Source of the DNA: Diadophis punctatus similis
Lineage: Eukaryota > Chordata > Lepidosauria > Squamata > Dipsadidae
Reading direction: 5' to 3'
NCBI GenBank assembly: GCA_023053685.1
Contig: JALIGW010000004.1
Coordinates: 81,199,398 to 81,263,397 of the forward strand
DNA length: 64,000 bases
The notes under the pieces were generated by a model. The model saw only the letters and a program-made list of their open reading frames with translations, ran no database searches and was not told where the DNA came from. Both the position numbers and the translations under genes were made by a program. Shown piece by piece: positions 34,543-44,414 of this stretch. Numbering within the stretch: the stretch's first letter is position 1; the number at the start of each line of letters is the position of its first letter.

Positions 34543-34576
34543 CTGAAGAAGCTTCTTGGATGAGAAGCGAAACGTC
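34543..34576 (+). ncRNA. Hammerhead ribozyme-like core, class B
   Basis: Same core on the + strand; intact. Confidence 0.6.
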
Positions 34577-34629
34577 TTCAAAAAAAACCCCCAAGAAAGT
34601 TCAGTTGCCTCCTGAGAAGAGTGTCACGA

Positions 34630-34940
34630 TGTGAATATTGTCAGTTGTGAGTCTATGCAGGGTGATGCACCCTATTCTAATATTATGGTACCTCCCAATA
34701 TAAGCAGAACACGTGATATGATGTCTGCGCATGTCTACATTCCTAATCCACCATTAATCACTTCTGCCTTGTCGTCGACCTGAACGGTCGTGTTACTCAG
34801 CAAAGATGTAGGTTTATTGTTTTATATTGTTTTTATACTGAAATAAATATTTTCTATTAGACATTTGGTCTCGGTTTTATTTCTAACTATTGAATTCCAA
34901 GTAAAAGATCCAGATGTCGCCTCTACGAGAATATTCTTCC
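34630..34940 (+). mobile_element. Dispersed repeat, solo-LTR-like
   Basis: Second copy of the 18268-18575 repeat, with AATAAATATTTTCTATTAG and a shared end 'cgcctcta(c/t)gaga'. Confidence 0.5.
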
Positions 34941-35300
34941 CTTAACAAAGACTACCTTTGGGACAAAGAAACTTAGAATAAAACCTTAAGACCAAGAGAT
35001 TCCCCCCAAAATATGCCTAGTAGCTCAGCAATTCCCTGTCTGGAAACTTCTGTTGGTTGTAAAGAACTCTGAAGACATCTGAAGCCAGAGGAGTACTCAT
35101 TAAAAGTACAGACTTTTGTAAATAACAAGAACTTCTTTAGCTGAACTAATACCAACAGCCAAAACGAGCAGTCAAGCCAAACTCTATCTTGGGAATCATG
35201 TCAGTTCCATGCTGCAAACCAGAACAAGAAACAAGACCGCGGGGAAGTTTAATACCATTTTAAATTAAGATGACTATTGTAAAAGCATCTTGCAAGACTG
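34941..35300. other. Intronic unique sequence, nothing recognised
   Basis: No repeat or exon signal recognised. Confidence 0.5.
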
Positions 35301-35309
35301 ATTGTTCTT

Positions 35310-35585
35310 CTGCGGGGTCCCTGGTGCACTCCGATGCTTGGTGGTCTTCTTGAAGACCTCTCATCGCCAACCTAGGTAACATCAGGGATGTAGGACTGAG
35401 GTTACCAAGTTGGGAATGAAACACATCTACCAACACTGACAGGGCAAGCCACTAGTATAAAATGAGAGCAAGCCCCAGTCCCTTACTACTAATATTGATG
35501 ATGTTACCTAGTTGGGTAATGAAACGTCTGCAAGAAAACCACCAAGCTCAGAGAGCTCCAAAGAGCCCACAGTTCAATCTCGAGC
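35310..35585 (+). mobile_element. Penelope-like element ends, class A
   Basis: A degraded inverted flank at about 35330-35440 and a good + strand flank at 35490-35580. The core reads TTGATGA...GAAACGTC, so base C3 is lost. Confidence 0.5.
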
Positions 35586-35916
35586 TACAAATATTATCTT
35601 TTATATGGTTGTAAATTACTCCACCACCCGCCACCCCCGTGAAACTAAGGCAATGACGGTCTGAATAATTTCCTGGTCGCTTTAGATTGCTTTGGGTCTG
35701 AGTCATGCGTCTCAACTCAGCTCTTGGGGAACTGATCCCGCATATCTCTACCATTTTTTTTTACCTTCTAGAAATCAGGAGGGGCTCAATGTGCCTTTCC
35801 CCAATAGGAACATGAAACACAGAGATTCAATCCTACAAGGGGATTTAATTTTTAGGGGCTGCAACAAGTAGTACCACAGAGAGTTGGCAGTGAATGGAAA
35901 GGGGGGGGGATGTTTG

Positions 35917-35931
<15 letters not shown>

Positions 35932-35961
<30 letters not shown>
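35932..35961. repeat. (TG)n microsatellite
   Basis: About 15 TG units next to a tRNA-Arg-like SINE. Confidence 0.9.
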
Positions 35962-35962
<1 letters not shown>

Positions 35963-36165
35963 CATTTTTTGCTGATAAATGAAAATAAAGGGAGACTACT
36001 ATAGATCTATTTCGAGCTATTTCGCTCTAGTCAGATAGCCATACCCTTACTGGGAATTGAACCTGGGCCGCCTGCCTTGTAAGGCAACAGCTTAGCCACT
36101 AGGCCACAGGCTCTATTCCCTATCAGCTCTTCACCAGGAGGAGCTCTTCACCATATATATGTGGG
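35962..36165 (-). mobile_element. tRNA-Arg-like SINE
   Basis: On the - strand: TGGCCTAGTGGCTAAGCTGT and a B-box GGTTCAATTCCC, followed by the 3' part that forms the palindrome at 22809. Confidence 0.7.
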
Positions 36166-36179
36166 AGCAATATTTGGAT

Positions 36180-36610
36180 GAATGTATTATAAGACGATGC
36201 TGGGTAGGTGAAAAAGGAGATGTAAACATTAAGTTTAAAGAAACTGATTATTTATGAAGTTAAATGGAAAAGGTATCGAAGAGTAAATGGAATTTTATTT
36301 TATTATAACAAATGAGAAATTAGGAATTAAGATGGAAAGGACTGCTTTTAAAGGGTGTTAACTAGACAAGGGAATAAGAAAGTTTTGGGGTGAGGGCAAA
36401 CGGTGATATTGTTTCAATGTTAGAAAAGAAGTAGGAAGTAAATAGAATTAAAAAACATAGAGAAAGAATATTATGGCAGAAATGGGAAGTATATAAAAAT
36501 TGTGTATGGGGATGTTATAAGCTGTATAAAATTTTGACTCGAGCGATACTCTGTTCGGAGAAAATACATTGTTTGTATGTCTGTATGTGTGTTAAAAAAA
36601 ATTTTTTTTT
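36180..36610 (+). mobile_element. Probable L1-like LINE 3' tail
   Basis: A-rich sequence with 'aaatgggaagtatataaaaa' and a closing A/T run; no coding frame remains. Family uncertain. Confidence 0.35.
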
Positions 36611-36639
36611 TAAAGAGAGAGTTGGAAGTGTTGGTCGGG

Positions 36640-37556
36640 CTTAGCCACTTGAAGACGGGTGGACTTCAACTCCCATAATTCCCCAGCCAGCATTGCTAGC
36701 CGCTGCCATGCAACCCAGTCATTCATTACAATGGAGTCAATGCAAAGCAATGGGGAATTCTGGGAGTTGAAGTCCACCTGTCTTCAAGTGGCCAAGCTTC
36801 AAATGACTTCAACTCCCAGAATTCCATATTGAATATTTGAATATCGAACAATATTCAAACACATTTCAACTCTCAGAATTCCCCCATTGCACTGCATTGA
36901 CTCCATTGTAACCCATGGCTACGTTGCATGGCAGTGGCCAGCCATGCCGGCTGGGGAATTCTGGGAGTTGAAGTCATTTGAAGCTTGGCCATTTGAAGAC
37001 CGGTGGACTTCAACTCCCAGAATTCCCCACTGCACTGCACTGACTCCATTGTAATGCTGTGTTGCATGGCAACGGCCAGCAATGCTGGGCTGGGGAATTC
37101 TGGGAGTTGAAGTCATTTGAAGCTTGGCCATTTGAAGACCGGTGGACTTCAACTCCCAGAATTCCCCACTGCACTGCACTGACTCCATTGTAATGCTGTG
37201 TTGCATGGCAACGGCCAGCAATGCTGGGCTGGGGAATTCTGGGAGTTGAAGTCCTTTGAAGCTTGGCCATTTGAAGACCGGCGGACTTCAACTCCCAGAA
37301 TTCCCCACTGCACTGCATTGACTCCATTGTAGTGCTGTGTTGCATGGCAACGGCCAGCAATGCTGGCTGGGGAATTCTGGGAGTTGAAGTCATTTGAAGC
37401 TTGGCCATTTGAAGACCGGCAGACTTCAACTCCCAGAATTCCCCACTGCACTGCATTGACTCCATTGTAATGCTGTGTTGCATGGCAGCGGCCAGCAATG
37501 CTGGCTGGGGAATTCTGGGAGTTGAAGTCCACCCGACTTCAAGTGGCCAACTTCGG
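36640..37556. repeat. Tandem array of a ~139-bp palindromic (foldback MITE-derived) unit
   Basis: Units start at 37002, 37141, 37280 and 37418 (periods 139, 139, 138), with more diverged units to the left from about 36660. Each unit has GGACTTCAACTCCCAGAATT and its reverse complement around CCAGCAATGCTGG. The array ends about 210 bases from COG5 exon 1. Confidence 0.92.
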
Positions 37557-37768
37557 ACAACACTGCCCATTAGGAGGATTGCAAGCAACTATTGACTCTC
37601 TGCTGCCACCTAGCGATGCCCAGAGGGTTTTGCAGCCCCCTAGGCAGGTAGTTAATGCCACTGAACCCAAGGGGTCTTTTTTTGCGCGCGTGGGGGCTGT
37701 AAAGTAATTAAAACCCGGTTAACAACCCTGGCAGACCCTTCCCTTCGTCCCCGGCCTTTCTTCCTCAC

Positions 37769-37847
37769 CGTCTCCCAGGAGCTCGCCAGGACCCGGCTCG
37801 GAAAGAGCTGCCGTCCCCGTCTCGGGAATACTTTTTAGTCCTTCCAT
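37769..37847 (-). CDS. COG5: COG5 coding exon 1
   Basis: The exon runs from ATG at 37847 to the donor G|GTGAGG at 37769/37768 and encodes 26 residues plus one base (MEGLKSIPE ... GELLGD). It ends in phase 1 and completes a Glu codon with exon 2. The first three residues match the human internal start MEG; the rest diverges, as expected for this weakly conserved tail. The frame stays open upstream to an ATG at 37949, so an N-terminally extended form is possible, as annotated for human COG5. The exon lies in CpG-rich sequence. Confidence 0.88.
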
Positions 37848-37965
37848 GCTGGCACCAGAAGAACCTAGCTGCGCCGTGATGACATAAAAGGGCGCCGCCC
37901 GCTCTGTCGCGCGTAGCATTTGACCATAGAGATGGAAAAGTGCAAACATGCACGTGCATGTCTAC
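37848..37965 (-). promoter_or_regulatory. COG5: COG5 proximal promoter / 5' UTR region
   Basis: The stretch directly upstream of the COG5 ATG is G+C-rich with several CpGs, including GCGCCGCCCGC and CGCGCG, plus a TGATGACA element that resembles a CRE/AP-1 half site. It has no visible mobile element. This fits a housekeeping CpG promoter; the start site itself cannot be placed. Confidence 0.5.
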
Positions 37966-38066
37966 TCCCTAAGACTTTCTATTCTGTTTCTCTCCCTAAA
38001 AGTGAATCTTATTTGTCCTCTGATTCCCACAAGACGAGTTTATAACATAAATTTAACGTTCTATAT

Positions 38067-38201
38067 CAGTGTTTCTCAACCTTGGCAGTTTGAAGATGTG
38101 TGGGCTTCAACTCCCAGAATTCCACAGCCAGCAACGCTGGCTGTGGAATTCTGGGAGTTGAAGTCCACACATCTTCAAACTGCCAAGGTTGAGAAACACT
38201 G
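38067..38201. mobile_element. Foldback hAT MITE, perfect 8-bp TSD
   Basis: CAGTGTTTCTCAACCTTGGC ... GGTTGAGAAACACTG. TSD TTCTATAT at 38059-38066 and 38202-38209. Confidence 0.9.
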
Positions 38202-38207
38202 TTCTAT

Positions 38208-38320
38208 ATGATGCCTTGGTAAGGCCACACTTGGAATACTGCATCCAGTATTTTGATTGGCACGATGTAAAAAAAAGACTCTAGAAAGAGGGCAGAGAAG
38301 AGCAACAAACATGATTAAAA
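38208..38320 (+). mobile_element. CR1 LINE ORF2 fragment
   Basis: 'gatgccttggtaaggccaca' to 'agagaagagcaacaaacatg', the same part of ORF2 as at 16430-16540. Confidence 0.75.
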
Positions 38321-38523
38321 GTCTTCGATTGAGACTTTATTACTGCAATAAAATCTCCCTCAATTCCGGGAGAAGGACTTGGAGGAAGAATAGTTTGCTT
38401 TGCTTTATTCCTGGATGCTTTTCTACTTTCCTGTCAAGGTTATAAAAGGGTTGAGCTAGCTAGGCAAAAGCACTGGATGGCAGAAAGATTCAGAGGGTTG
38501 CAGCTCTTTGCTGTCCTCTAGGG

Positions 38524-38659
38524 CAGTGTTTCCCAACCTTGGCAACTTGAAGATATCTGGACTTCAACTCCCAGAATTCCCCAGCCAGCATTCGCTGGCT
38601 GGGGAATTCTGGGAGTTGAAGTCCAGATATCTTCAAGTTGCCAAGGTTGGGAAACACTG
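38524..38659. mobile_element. Foldback hAT MITE, perfect 8-bp TSD
   Basis: CAGTGTTTCCCAACCTTGGC ... GGTTGGGAAACACTG. TSD CTCTAGGG at 38516-38523 and 38660-38667. It sits between the COG5 exon 1 region and the orphan promoter-like block. Confidence 0.92.
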
Positions 38660-38739
38660 CTCTAGGGGTTATTTGGGTTTTACAGTCCAAATCTGGTAAA
38701 TCTTGGAAGCCAACTGTACAGATAATGATCTTATATCTA

Positions 38740-38920
38740 GGCTCCTTTCTAAAAATGGCGCCGCTTCGTGTCGAATTGCATCCTGGGAAGTGTAGTTCCT
38801 TTCCCCACCGCCGGTGCCCCGCGACCCGCATTCGGACGGCGTTCTTAGTTGCCTTGGTAACGGGCGAGCATCTCAGCCTTGTGGCGTTGGTGAAAGCAGA
38901 GCAAAGAAACTAAGTAAATT
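38740..38920. promoter_or_regulatory. Orphan CpG promoter-like block with ZNF143/THAP11-type site and RFX X-box
   Basis: Between two foldback MITEs and a long microsatellite lies a short unique CpG-rich block. It contains a YY1-like AAAATGGCGCCG at about 38752, a ZNF143/THAP11 (SBS) type site on the - strand at 38777-38797 (AACTACACTTCCCAGGATGC), and a perfect RFX X-box palindrome GTTGCC TT GGTAAC at 38848-38861. It starts about 0.9 kb upstream of the COG5 ATG. No gene reading away on the + strand was recognised. It may be a second COG5 promoter, or the left-over DUS4L side of a formerly bidirectional promoter. Confidence 0.55.
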
Positions 38921-39068
38921 TAAAATGGAGCGAAAAGTACACTTAACGCAACACCACAATTACACACTAGGCAGCAGAAATCACCCAATAAAAAATTATT
39001 ATTAGAGCAATTAGAAACAACTCCCAGAATTCTCCAGCCAGCATGACCATTGCAGAATTTTGAAAGAC

Positions 39069-39540
<472 letters not shown>

Positions 39541-40319
39541 GTAATTTCTTATGCTAAAAATTCCATAAAATACATCAGTACAACATTTCAATAGTTGTAT
39601 TTACAACACCCAGGGCATTCATACATGTATGTGAGTGCTTATGTATGTACTGTATGTAAAAAGGCAAACATTTATCCTTTTATTATTTTCAAAAAGAAGT
39701 CAATATTTATCAAGAATCTAGCAAAATAACTGTTACCATATAACGAACAATGCATGTGTTTTGACTTAAGAGGTTGATTTTCATAGAAAGAAATTAAAAT
39801 GGTTTGGGACCCCTTTAAATTGGCCATATCTTATTGCAGAAAGTTTTTAAAAATGTACTTTTCCTCAATAATACAGAATACATTTCCCTATACAGTGAGA
39901 GCAAACCTTGATAAAAAGTTGAGAATAATATGTGGACATGTTCCCTGGAAACATTCTACAAATATATAAAAACTAATTTGCTAATGTATGACCATTTTGA
40001 TTTCAAATGTCAACATTTTAAACCTCCCAATATCTATTATGCAATAGCACTACCAACTAAAAACTAAACAACTGTGACAAACAAAAATTGAATGCATTCC
40101 TGAAACACAAATCCAAGAATGCCTGACCTTTCTGTTCTTTTGCTCAAGCAATCTGAAATTAAGTAAGTTTTCAATTAAATTATTAATTTAATTCCTTAGT
40201 TCTAAGTGCACTTGCCTAGGGAACTTAGCCTGTTTGAAATCAGCCTGTTTCCTTATATCAAATCAAAGAGAATATCTGTAACTCAGGGTTGAACTGTGGG
40301 GCCCTTGGTATTTGTATTT
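39541..40319. other. A/T-rich intergenic sequence, nothing recognised
   Basis: Lies between COG5 and SLC26A4. No exon of DUS4L or BCAP29 was recognised. Confidence 0.5.
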
Positions 40320-40950
40320 ATTTTATTTATTTTGTCACTCTCGTATTAGATAATACATAGAAGTATATACATAATTTGAATACATGAAATGAATAAAAGT
40401 AAAAGGCAACATTAAGACAGGGACGGTAGGCACGCTGGTGCGCTTATGCACACCCCTTACAGACCTCTTAGGAATGGGGTGAGGTCAACAGTAGACAGTC
40501 TAAGGTTAACATTTTTGGGGTTTGGGGCTGAAACCACAGAGTTGGGTAGTGTATTCCAGGCAGTGACCACTCTATTGCTGAAGTTGTATTTTCTGCAATC
40601 AAGTTTGGAACGGTTCCCTTTAAGTTTGTATCTATTGTGTGCTTGTGTATTGTTGTGGTTGAAGCTGAAGTAGTCATTGACAGGTAGGACATTGTAGCAG
40701 ATAATTTTATGAACTACGCTTAGGTCATACCGAAGGCGGCGTAGTTCTAAGTTGTCTAAGCGCAGAATTTCAAGTCTGGTGGAATAAGATATTTTGTTGC
40801 GAGCAGAGGAGTGGAGGAATCTTCTAGTGAAATATCTCTGGACACGTTCGATTGTATTAATGTCCGATATGCAGTGCGGGTTCCAGACAGATGAGCTGTA
40901 CTCGAGAATTAGTCTAGCAAATGTTTTGTATGCTCTGGTTAGTAGTGTAA
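40320..40950 (-). mobile_element. LINE 3' end with reverse-transcriptase C-terminal frame
   Basis: The - strand frame encodes TRAYKTFARLILEYSSSVWN, then TIERVQRYFTRRFL and VVTAWNTLPNSVVSAPNPKN, typical of the RT end of L2/CR1/Rex-type LINEs. The same 3' UTR recurs at 62665-62890. Confidence 0.8.
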
Positions 40951-40954
40951 TTTT

Positions 40955-41020
40955 CTGAGCTTGGTGGTTTTCTTGCAGACGTTTCATTACCCAACTAGAT
41001 AACATCATCAGTGTTCTAGT
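40955..41020 (-). mobile_element. Penelope-like element end, class A
   Basis: - strand flank with an intact core at 40978-41011. It abuts the LINE end, creating a chance fused frame. Confidence 0.6.
40978..41011 (-). ncRNA. Hammerhead ribozyme-like core, class A
   Basis: CTGATGA, stem TTATC/GGTAA (one U-G pair), GAAACGTC. Confidence 0.5.
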
Positions 41021-41780
41021 TGAAACATTGGCAAGCCAACAATCAAACTCAAAGAGCAACTAGGACCTCGCTTTTTTCTTAGATTTCGTGGCCCTCAGGC
41101 AGAGCTTCAATCACACAATGGCAGTTGTCTCTGCAATCCATCCTGTCTCCCTTACTAACCAATAGGATCTCTGAATTATAAAAAATGTACTTCTATTTTT
41201 AAAAAAACCTTCTACACTACAGGAAGCTTATAAGTGGAAAAAGTGACTTTTTCAGACACACAAACAATTTTGCAAATGTTTATTTATAAATCTTTTATGA
41301 AAGGGATAAGTACAGAAAGATTCCCAGCCCCAGAAAATCTGTTTATTCTCAAATATTTCTCCTGAGTATATATACACATTAAATTAATACTCCCAAATCA
41401 ATATCCGATTCCAGAGGCAGCTGAAAGGGATGTGAAAAAAAATCAACATCATCACAACCATATGAATGAAGCCCCGCCCCTCTCATGAGTGGCACTTCCA
41501 TGATTTGCATATCAAAGGAGCAGAGCTTTGATCAAGAGGTCACAGAGACTAATTTGTCATTCCCATGCAGATACCCCTGTCCAGTTGTTTAGTTTTTAAC
41601 TGGCACATCAATGGTGAAATACAATATTTTTTTTTACTATCGGTTCTGTGGGTGTGGCTTGGTGGACGTGGTGTGGCTTGGTGGGCGTCACTTGGTGGGC
41701 GTGGCAGGGGAAGGATACTGCAAAATCTCCATTCCCTCTCCACTCCTGGGGGAAGAATATTGCAAAATCTCCATTCCCAT
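41021..41780. other. Intergenic sequence, mostly unique
   Basis: No gene recognised. 41640-41780 holds a short imperfect GTGGGCGTGGC-type repeat next to the MITE. Confidence 0.45.
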
Positions 41781-42073
41781 CAGAGGTGGGTTCCTGCCGG
41801 TTCAGACCGGTTCTATAGAACCGGTAGCGGGAATTTTCCCCTGCTCGCCGAACCGGCAGTGATGGCAGGCTAGACACGCCCTCAAACCAGCTCTCTTGGC
41901 ACCGCCATAGGCGTTGCCATCTTGTTTTTCGCTTCTGCGCACGCGCAGAAGCTGTTTTTTGCTTCTGCTCATGCGCAGAAACTTGGTTTTTAGCACTGCA
42001 TATGCGTACGCATGCGCCCACGCGCTGCGTGAGGAAGCAAACCAGCAGTGAGGTAAGTCAGAACCCACTCCTG
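41781..42073. mobile_element. GC-rich hAT MITE, TSD
   Basis: CAGAGGTGGGTTCCTGCCGG ... AGAACCCACTCCTG. TSD ATTCCCAT/ATTCCCAC at 41773-41780 and 42074-42081. Confidence 0.87.
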
Positions 42074-42099
42074 ATTCCCACCCCACTCTGAGGCCAGCC

Positions 42100-42225
42100 A
42101 GAGGTGGTATTTGCCAGTTCTCCGAACTACTCAAAATTTCCACTATCGGTTCTCTGAACTACTCAAAATTTACACTACCGGTTCTCCAGAACCTGTCAGA
42201 ACCTGCTGGATTTCACCTCTGTCAG
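42100..42225. mobile_element. GC-rich hAT MITE remnant
   Basis: CAGAGGTGGTATTTG to GGATTTCACCTCTG with a tripled 'ggttctc(t/c)gaactactcaa' module; no clear TSD. Confidence 0.5.
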
Positions 42226-42308
42226 CACATCTACATTGAGAACTGTGCAGTGGAAACACAACTTTAGACCTAGACTCACCGGGCCTAAAAGATGTATTGT
42301 TTTATTGC

Positions 42309-42469
42309 AGTGCTTCCCAATCTTGGTGACTTGAAGATATATGAACTTCAACCCCCAGAATTCCTCACCCAGATGTATGGACTTCAACTCCCAGAATTCC
42401 TCACCCTGGGGGATTCTGGGAGTTGAAGTTCACACATTTCAAGTTGCCAAGGTTGGGGAAACACTACTT
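42309..42469. mobile_element. Foldback hAT MITE
   Basis: CAGTGCTTCCCAATCTTGG ... CCAAGGTTGGGGAAACACTA, with one arm partly duplicated and TTTATTG on both sides. Confidence 0.7.
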
Positions 42470-42743
42470 TATTGCAAGGAACGAAATGATGCTTTATTCC
42501 AGAACAAATAATCTGTAATTTCCAGAACAGCATAGCCATGTATTTGAGATGTTCCTGAATATGCATTAATTAACAACTAAAAGTTTATGTTTCAAGAGTG
42601 AAATCATAGATCATCATAGAAACCATAGATAGATATACAGCACATTGCTGCAAAAAGTGTCAAAAATGAAACTGGACGTAACAATGAAACCCAATTTATA
42701 ATTTTTTAAAAAATTGAGTCCATAATATTGCACAGTTCTGCTC

Positions 42744-42887
42744 CAGCGGTGGGTTGCTCCTGGTTTGGACCGGTTCTTAGAACCGGTAGCGCTGGCGGTG
42801 GGAGGCTCCGCCCACCTGCCCGGGACCCTTCTGCGCATGCAAGCGCGTGCACAAACCAGTAGCAAAATAATTTACAACCCACCACTG
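42744..42887. mobile_element. GC-rich hAT MITE, perfect TSD
   Basis: CAGCGGTGGGTTGCTCC ... TACAACCCACCACTG. TSD TTCTGCTC at 42736-42743 and 42888-42895. Confidence 0.88.
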
Positions 42888-42909
42888 TTCTGCTCCTTAA
42901 TACAGTAAG

Positions 42910-43040
42910 TCAGTATTTCTAAACTTCAGCAACTTTAAGATGTGTGGACTTCAACTCCCGGAATTCCTTAGTCAGCATGAGGAATTCTGGGGCTAAAGTT
43001 GAGAAACCTTAAAAGATGCCAAAGTTGAGAAACATTCGAG
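42910..43040. mobile_element. Foldback hAT MITE, worn
   Basis: 'cagtatttctaaacttcagc' to 'gccaaagttgagaaacattc' around AACTCCCGGAATTCC. Confidence 0.6.
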
Positions 43041-43400
43041 AAGGTGAAGGGTGAAGATACACAACGACATGGGAAAAGAACTTTTTGTATTGCCTCGATG
43101 TTAAATATGCTGGAAGAGTGTTCTCTTTTGGATTCTTCTCAGAGGATACTTTCCAAACCAACATTGGTCTCCCTTGATTTAAACCTTGCAGGGGGGGAAA
43201 AAATCCCAGAAACTTAAAACTAACCCTCCGATTTCTGTGGAAGTTGATTCAATGCACTCAATATGTTTTATGTTAGCTTCTGAGGCCAGTTTTGTGCTTT
43301 GAGATTATTGCATTATTTGCCTGCCACAAACATAGTTCCAACTGAATAGATACCGACTTCTGAAGTCAGCACCTCCTTCCTGCCTGGTGTCACCTAAAAA

Positions 43401-43725
43401 CAGGGGTGGGTTCCTCCCGGTTCAGACCGGTTCGCCCGAACCGGTAGCGACCCTCTGGTGACGTCACGATGACATCACGGACCCAGTTCAGTTGGTGCTG
43501 GTCCGTGGGCGCCACCATCTTTTTTTTATTATTTTTATTTATTTTTTCTTCTGAGCATGCGCAGAAGCCGAGTTTCCGGCACTGTGCATGCGGTCGCCAT
43601 CTTGTTTTCAGCTTTTTTTTTCTTTTTGGATTTTTTGCCACTGCGCATGCCCGTGCGGGCGAGGCACGCCCACACGGCGCAGGAGGAAGCGAACCGGTAG
43701 CGAGGTAAGATAGAACCCACCCCTG
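43401..43725. mobile_element. GC-rich hAT MITE, TSD
   Basis: CAGGGGTGGGTTCCTCCCGG ... TAGAACCCACCCCTG. TSD CCTAAAAA/CCTAAGAA. It ends about 250 bases past the SLC26A4 stop, in the likely 3' UTR or just beyond. Confidence 0.88.
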
Positions 43726-43977
43726 CCTAAGAACCCCATTTCCTTCCTGCAACGTACATCAAAATCACAATAACGCATAAATACATGATGCATGAGCCCC
43801 CAGCCCCACCTCCGTGCAAAACAGGTTGACCAATAATTTAAATAAATTATAGGATGCAGGGAAAGAGCGAAGTCTCTTGAAGAACATAAATATTTTCTTC
43901 CAGTGCAACAGATAGTATCCCGTGATAAATTGCTTGAGGGTATTCATGTATGCTGTTCCCAAGCCTGAAGCTGTTCT

Positions 43978-44001
43978 TTATGAAGCAAGTCTGCGCATAG
44001 C
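43978..44001 (-). CDS. SLC26A4: SLC26A4 terminal coding exon (AMRRLAS, stop)
   Basis: After acceptor CTAG at 44002-44005 only seven codons remain, AMRRLAS, followed by TAA at 43978-43980. Human pendrin ends AMRTLAS. This exon is too short for ORF finding; its identity rests on the match in sequence, phase (0) and position. Confidence 0.92.
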   Translation of the reverse strand, partial: AMRRLAS

Positions 44002-44155
44002 CTAGTTTAAAAAAAAGAAGAAAGAAAGAAAGAAAGAAAAGGAAATAGGATTTGAATTTGAATTAAATAGGATTTAAATAGGATTTAAATTTGAAGTGAA
44101 AACTGTGAGGAGTAAATAGATATTGATTACCACTGTAGCCATATCATGTATATCA

Positions 44156-44305
44156 GTAACAGAGTTGGAAGGGACCTTGGAGGTCATCTAGTCCAACCCC
44201 CTGCTCACGCAGGAGACCTGTACTAGGGATTTGAACCGCCGAACTGCCAACCTTTCTGATCGATAAGCTCAGTGCCTTAGCCATTGAGCCACCTAGTCAG
44301 GTTAA
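44156..44305 (-). mobile_element. tRNA/CR1 chimeric SINE, second type
   Basis: On the - strand: TAGGTGGCTCAATGGCTAAG head, B-box GGTTCAAATCC, then a CR1 tail 'gggttggactagatgacctc' to 'ctctgtt'. Confidence 0.78.
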
Positions 44306-44414
44306 TTGGGTTTACTTTTCCCAAAGAACTCTCAAAAATGGTTTATTGAAGACGCTGCAAATGTGGTGTTAAGAGAACCAAGTTACCACAACAGAATCTT
44401 AAGTTAAAATTGTC

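Larger units (their letters stand above)
34075..34620. mobile_element. Penelope-like element, inverted flanks with hammerhead cores
   Basis: Two flanks in inverted orientation, each with an intact class B core (34164-34197 on -, 34543-34576 on +), enclose about 350 bases. Outer ends AGGAGGCAACTGGACTTTCT and its reverse complement. Confidence 0.65.

Noticed and set aside
36919..37588. 192-residue open frame with repeated 'WPLPCNTALQWSQC' type blocks
   Set aside because: It is the tandem palindromic array read as protein. All frames are open because the unit has no stops and a length close to a multiple of three; no protein family fits.
38814..39005. 63-residue frame after the orphan promoter-like block
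   Set aside because: No similarity to DUS4L or any family I recognise, and the frame runs into A/T-rich repeats.
40457..41059. 200-residue frame starting with MKRLQENHQAQ and ending in a reverse-transcriptase tail
   Set aside because: The N-terminal part is the Penelope-like hammerhead flank in translation and the rest is a separate LINE 3' end. The fusion comes from abutting repeats.
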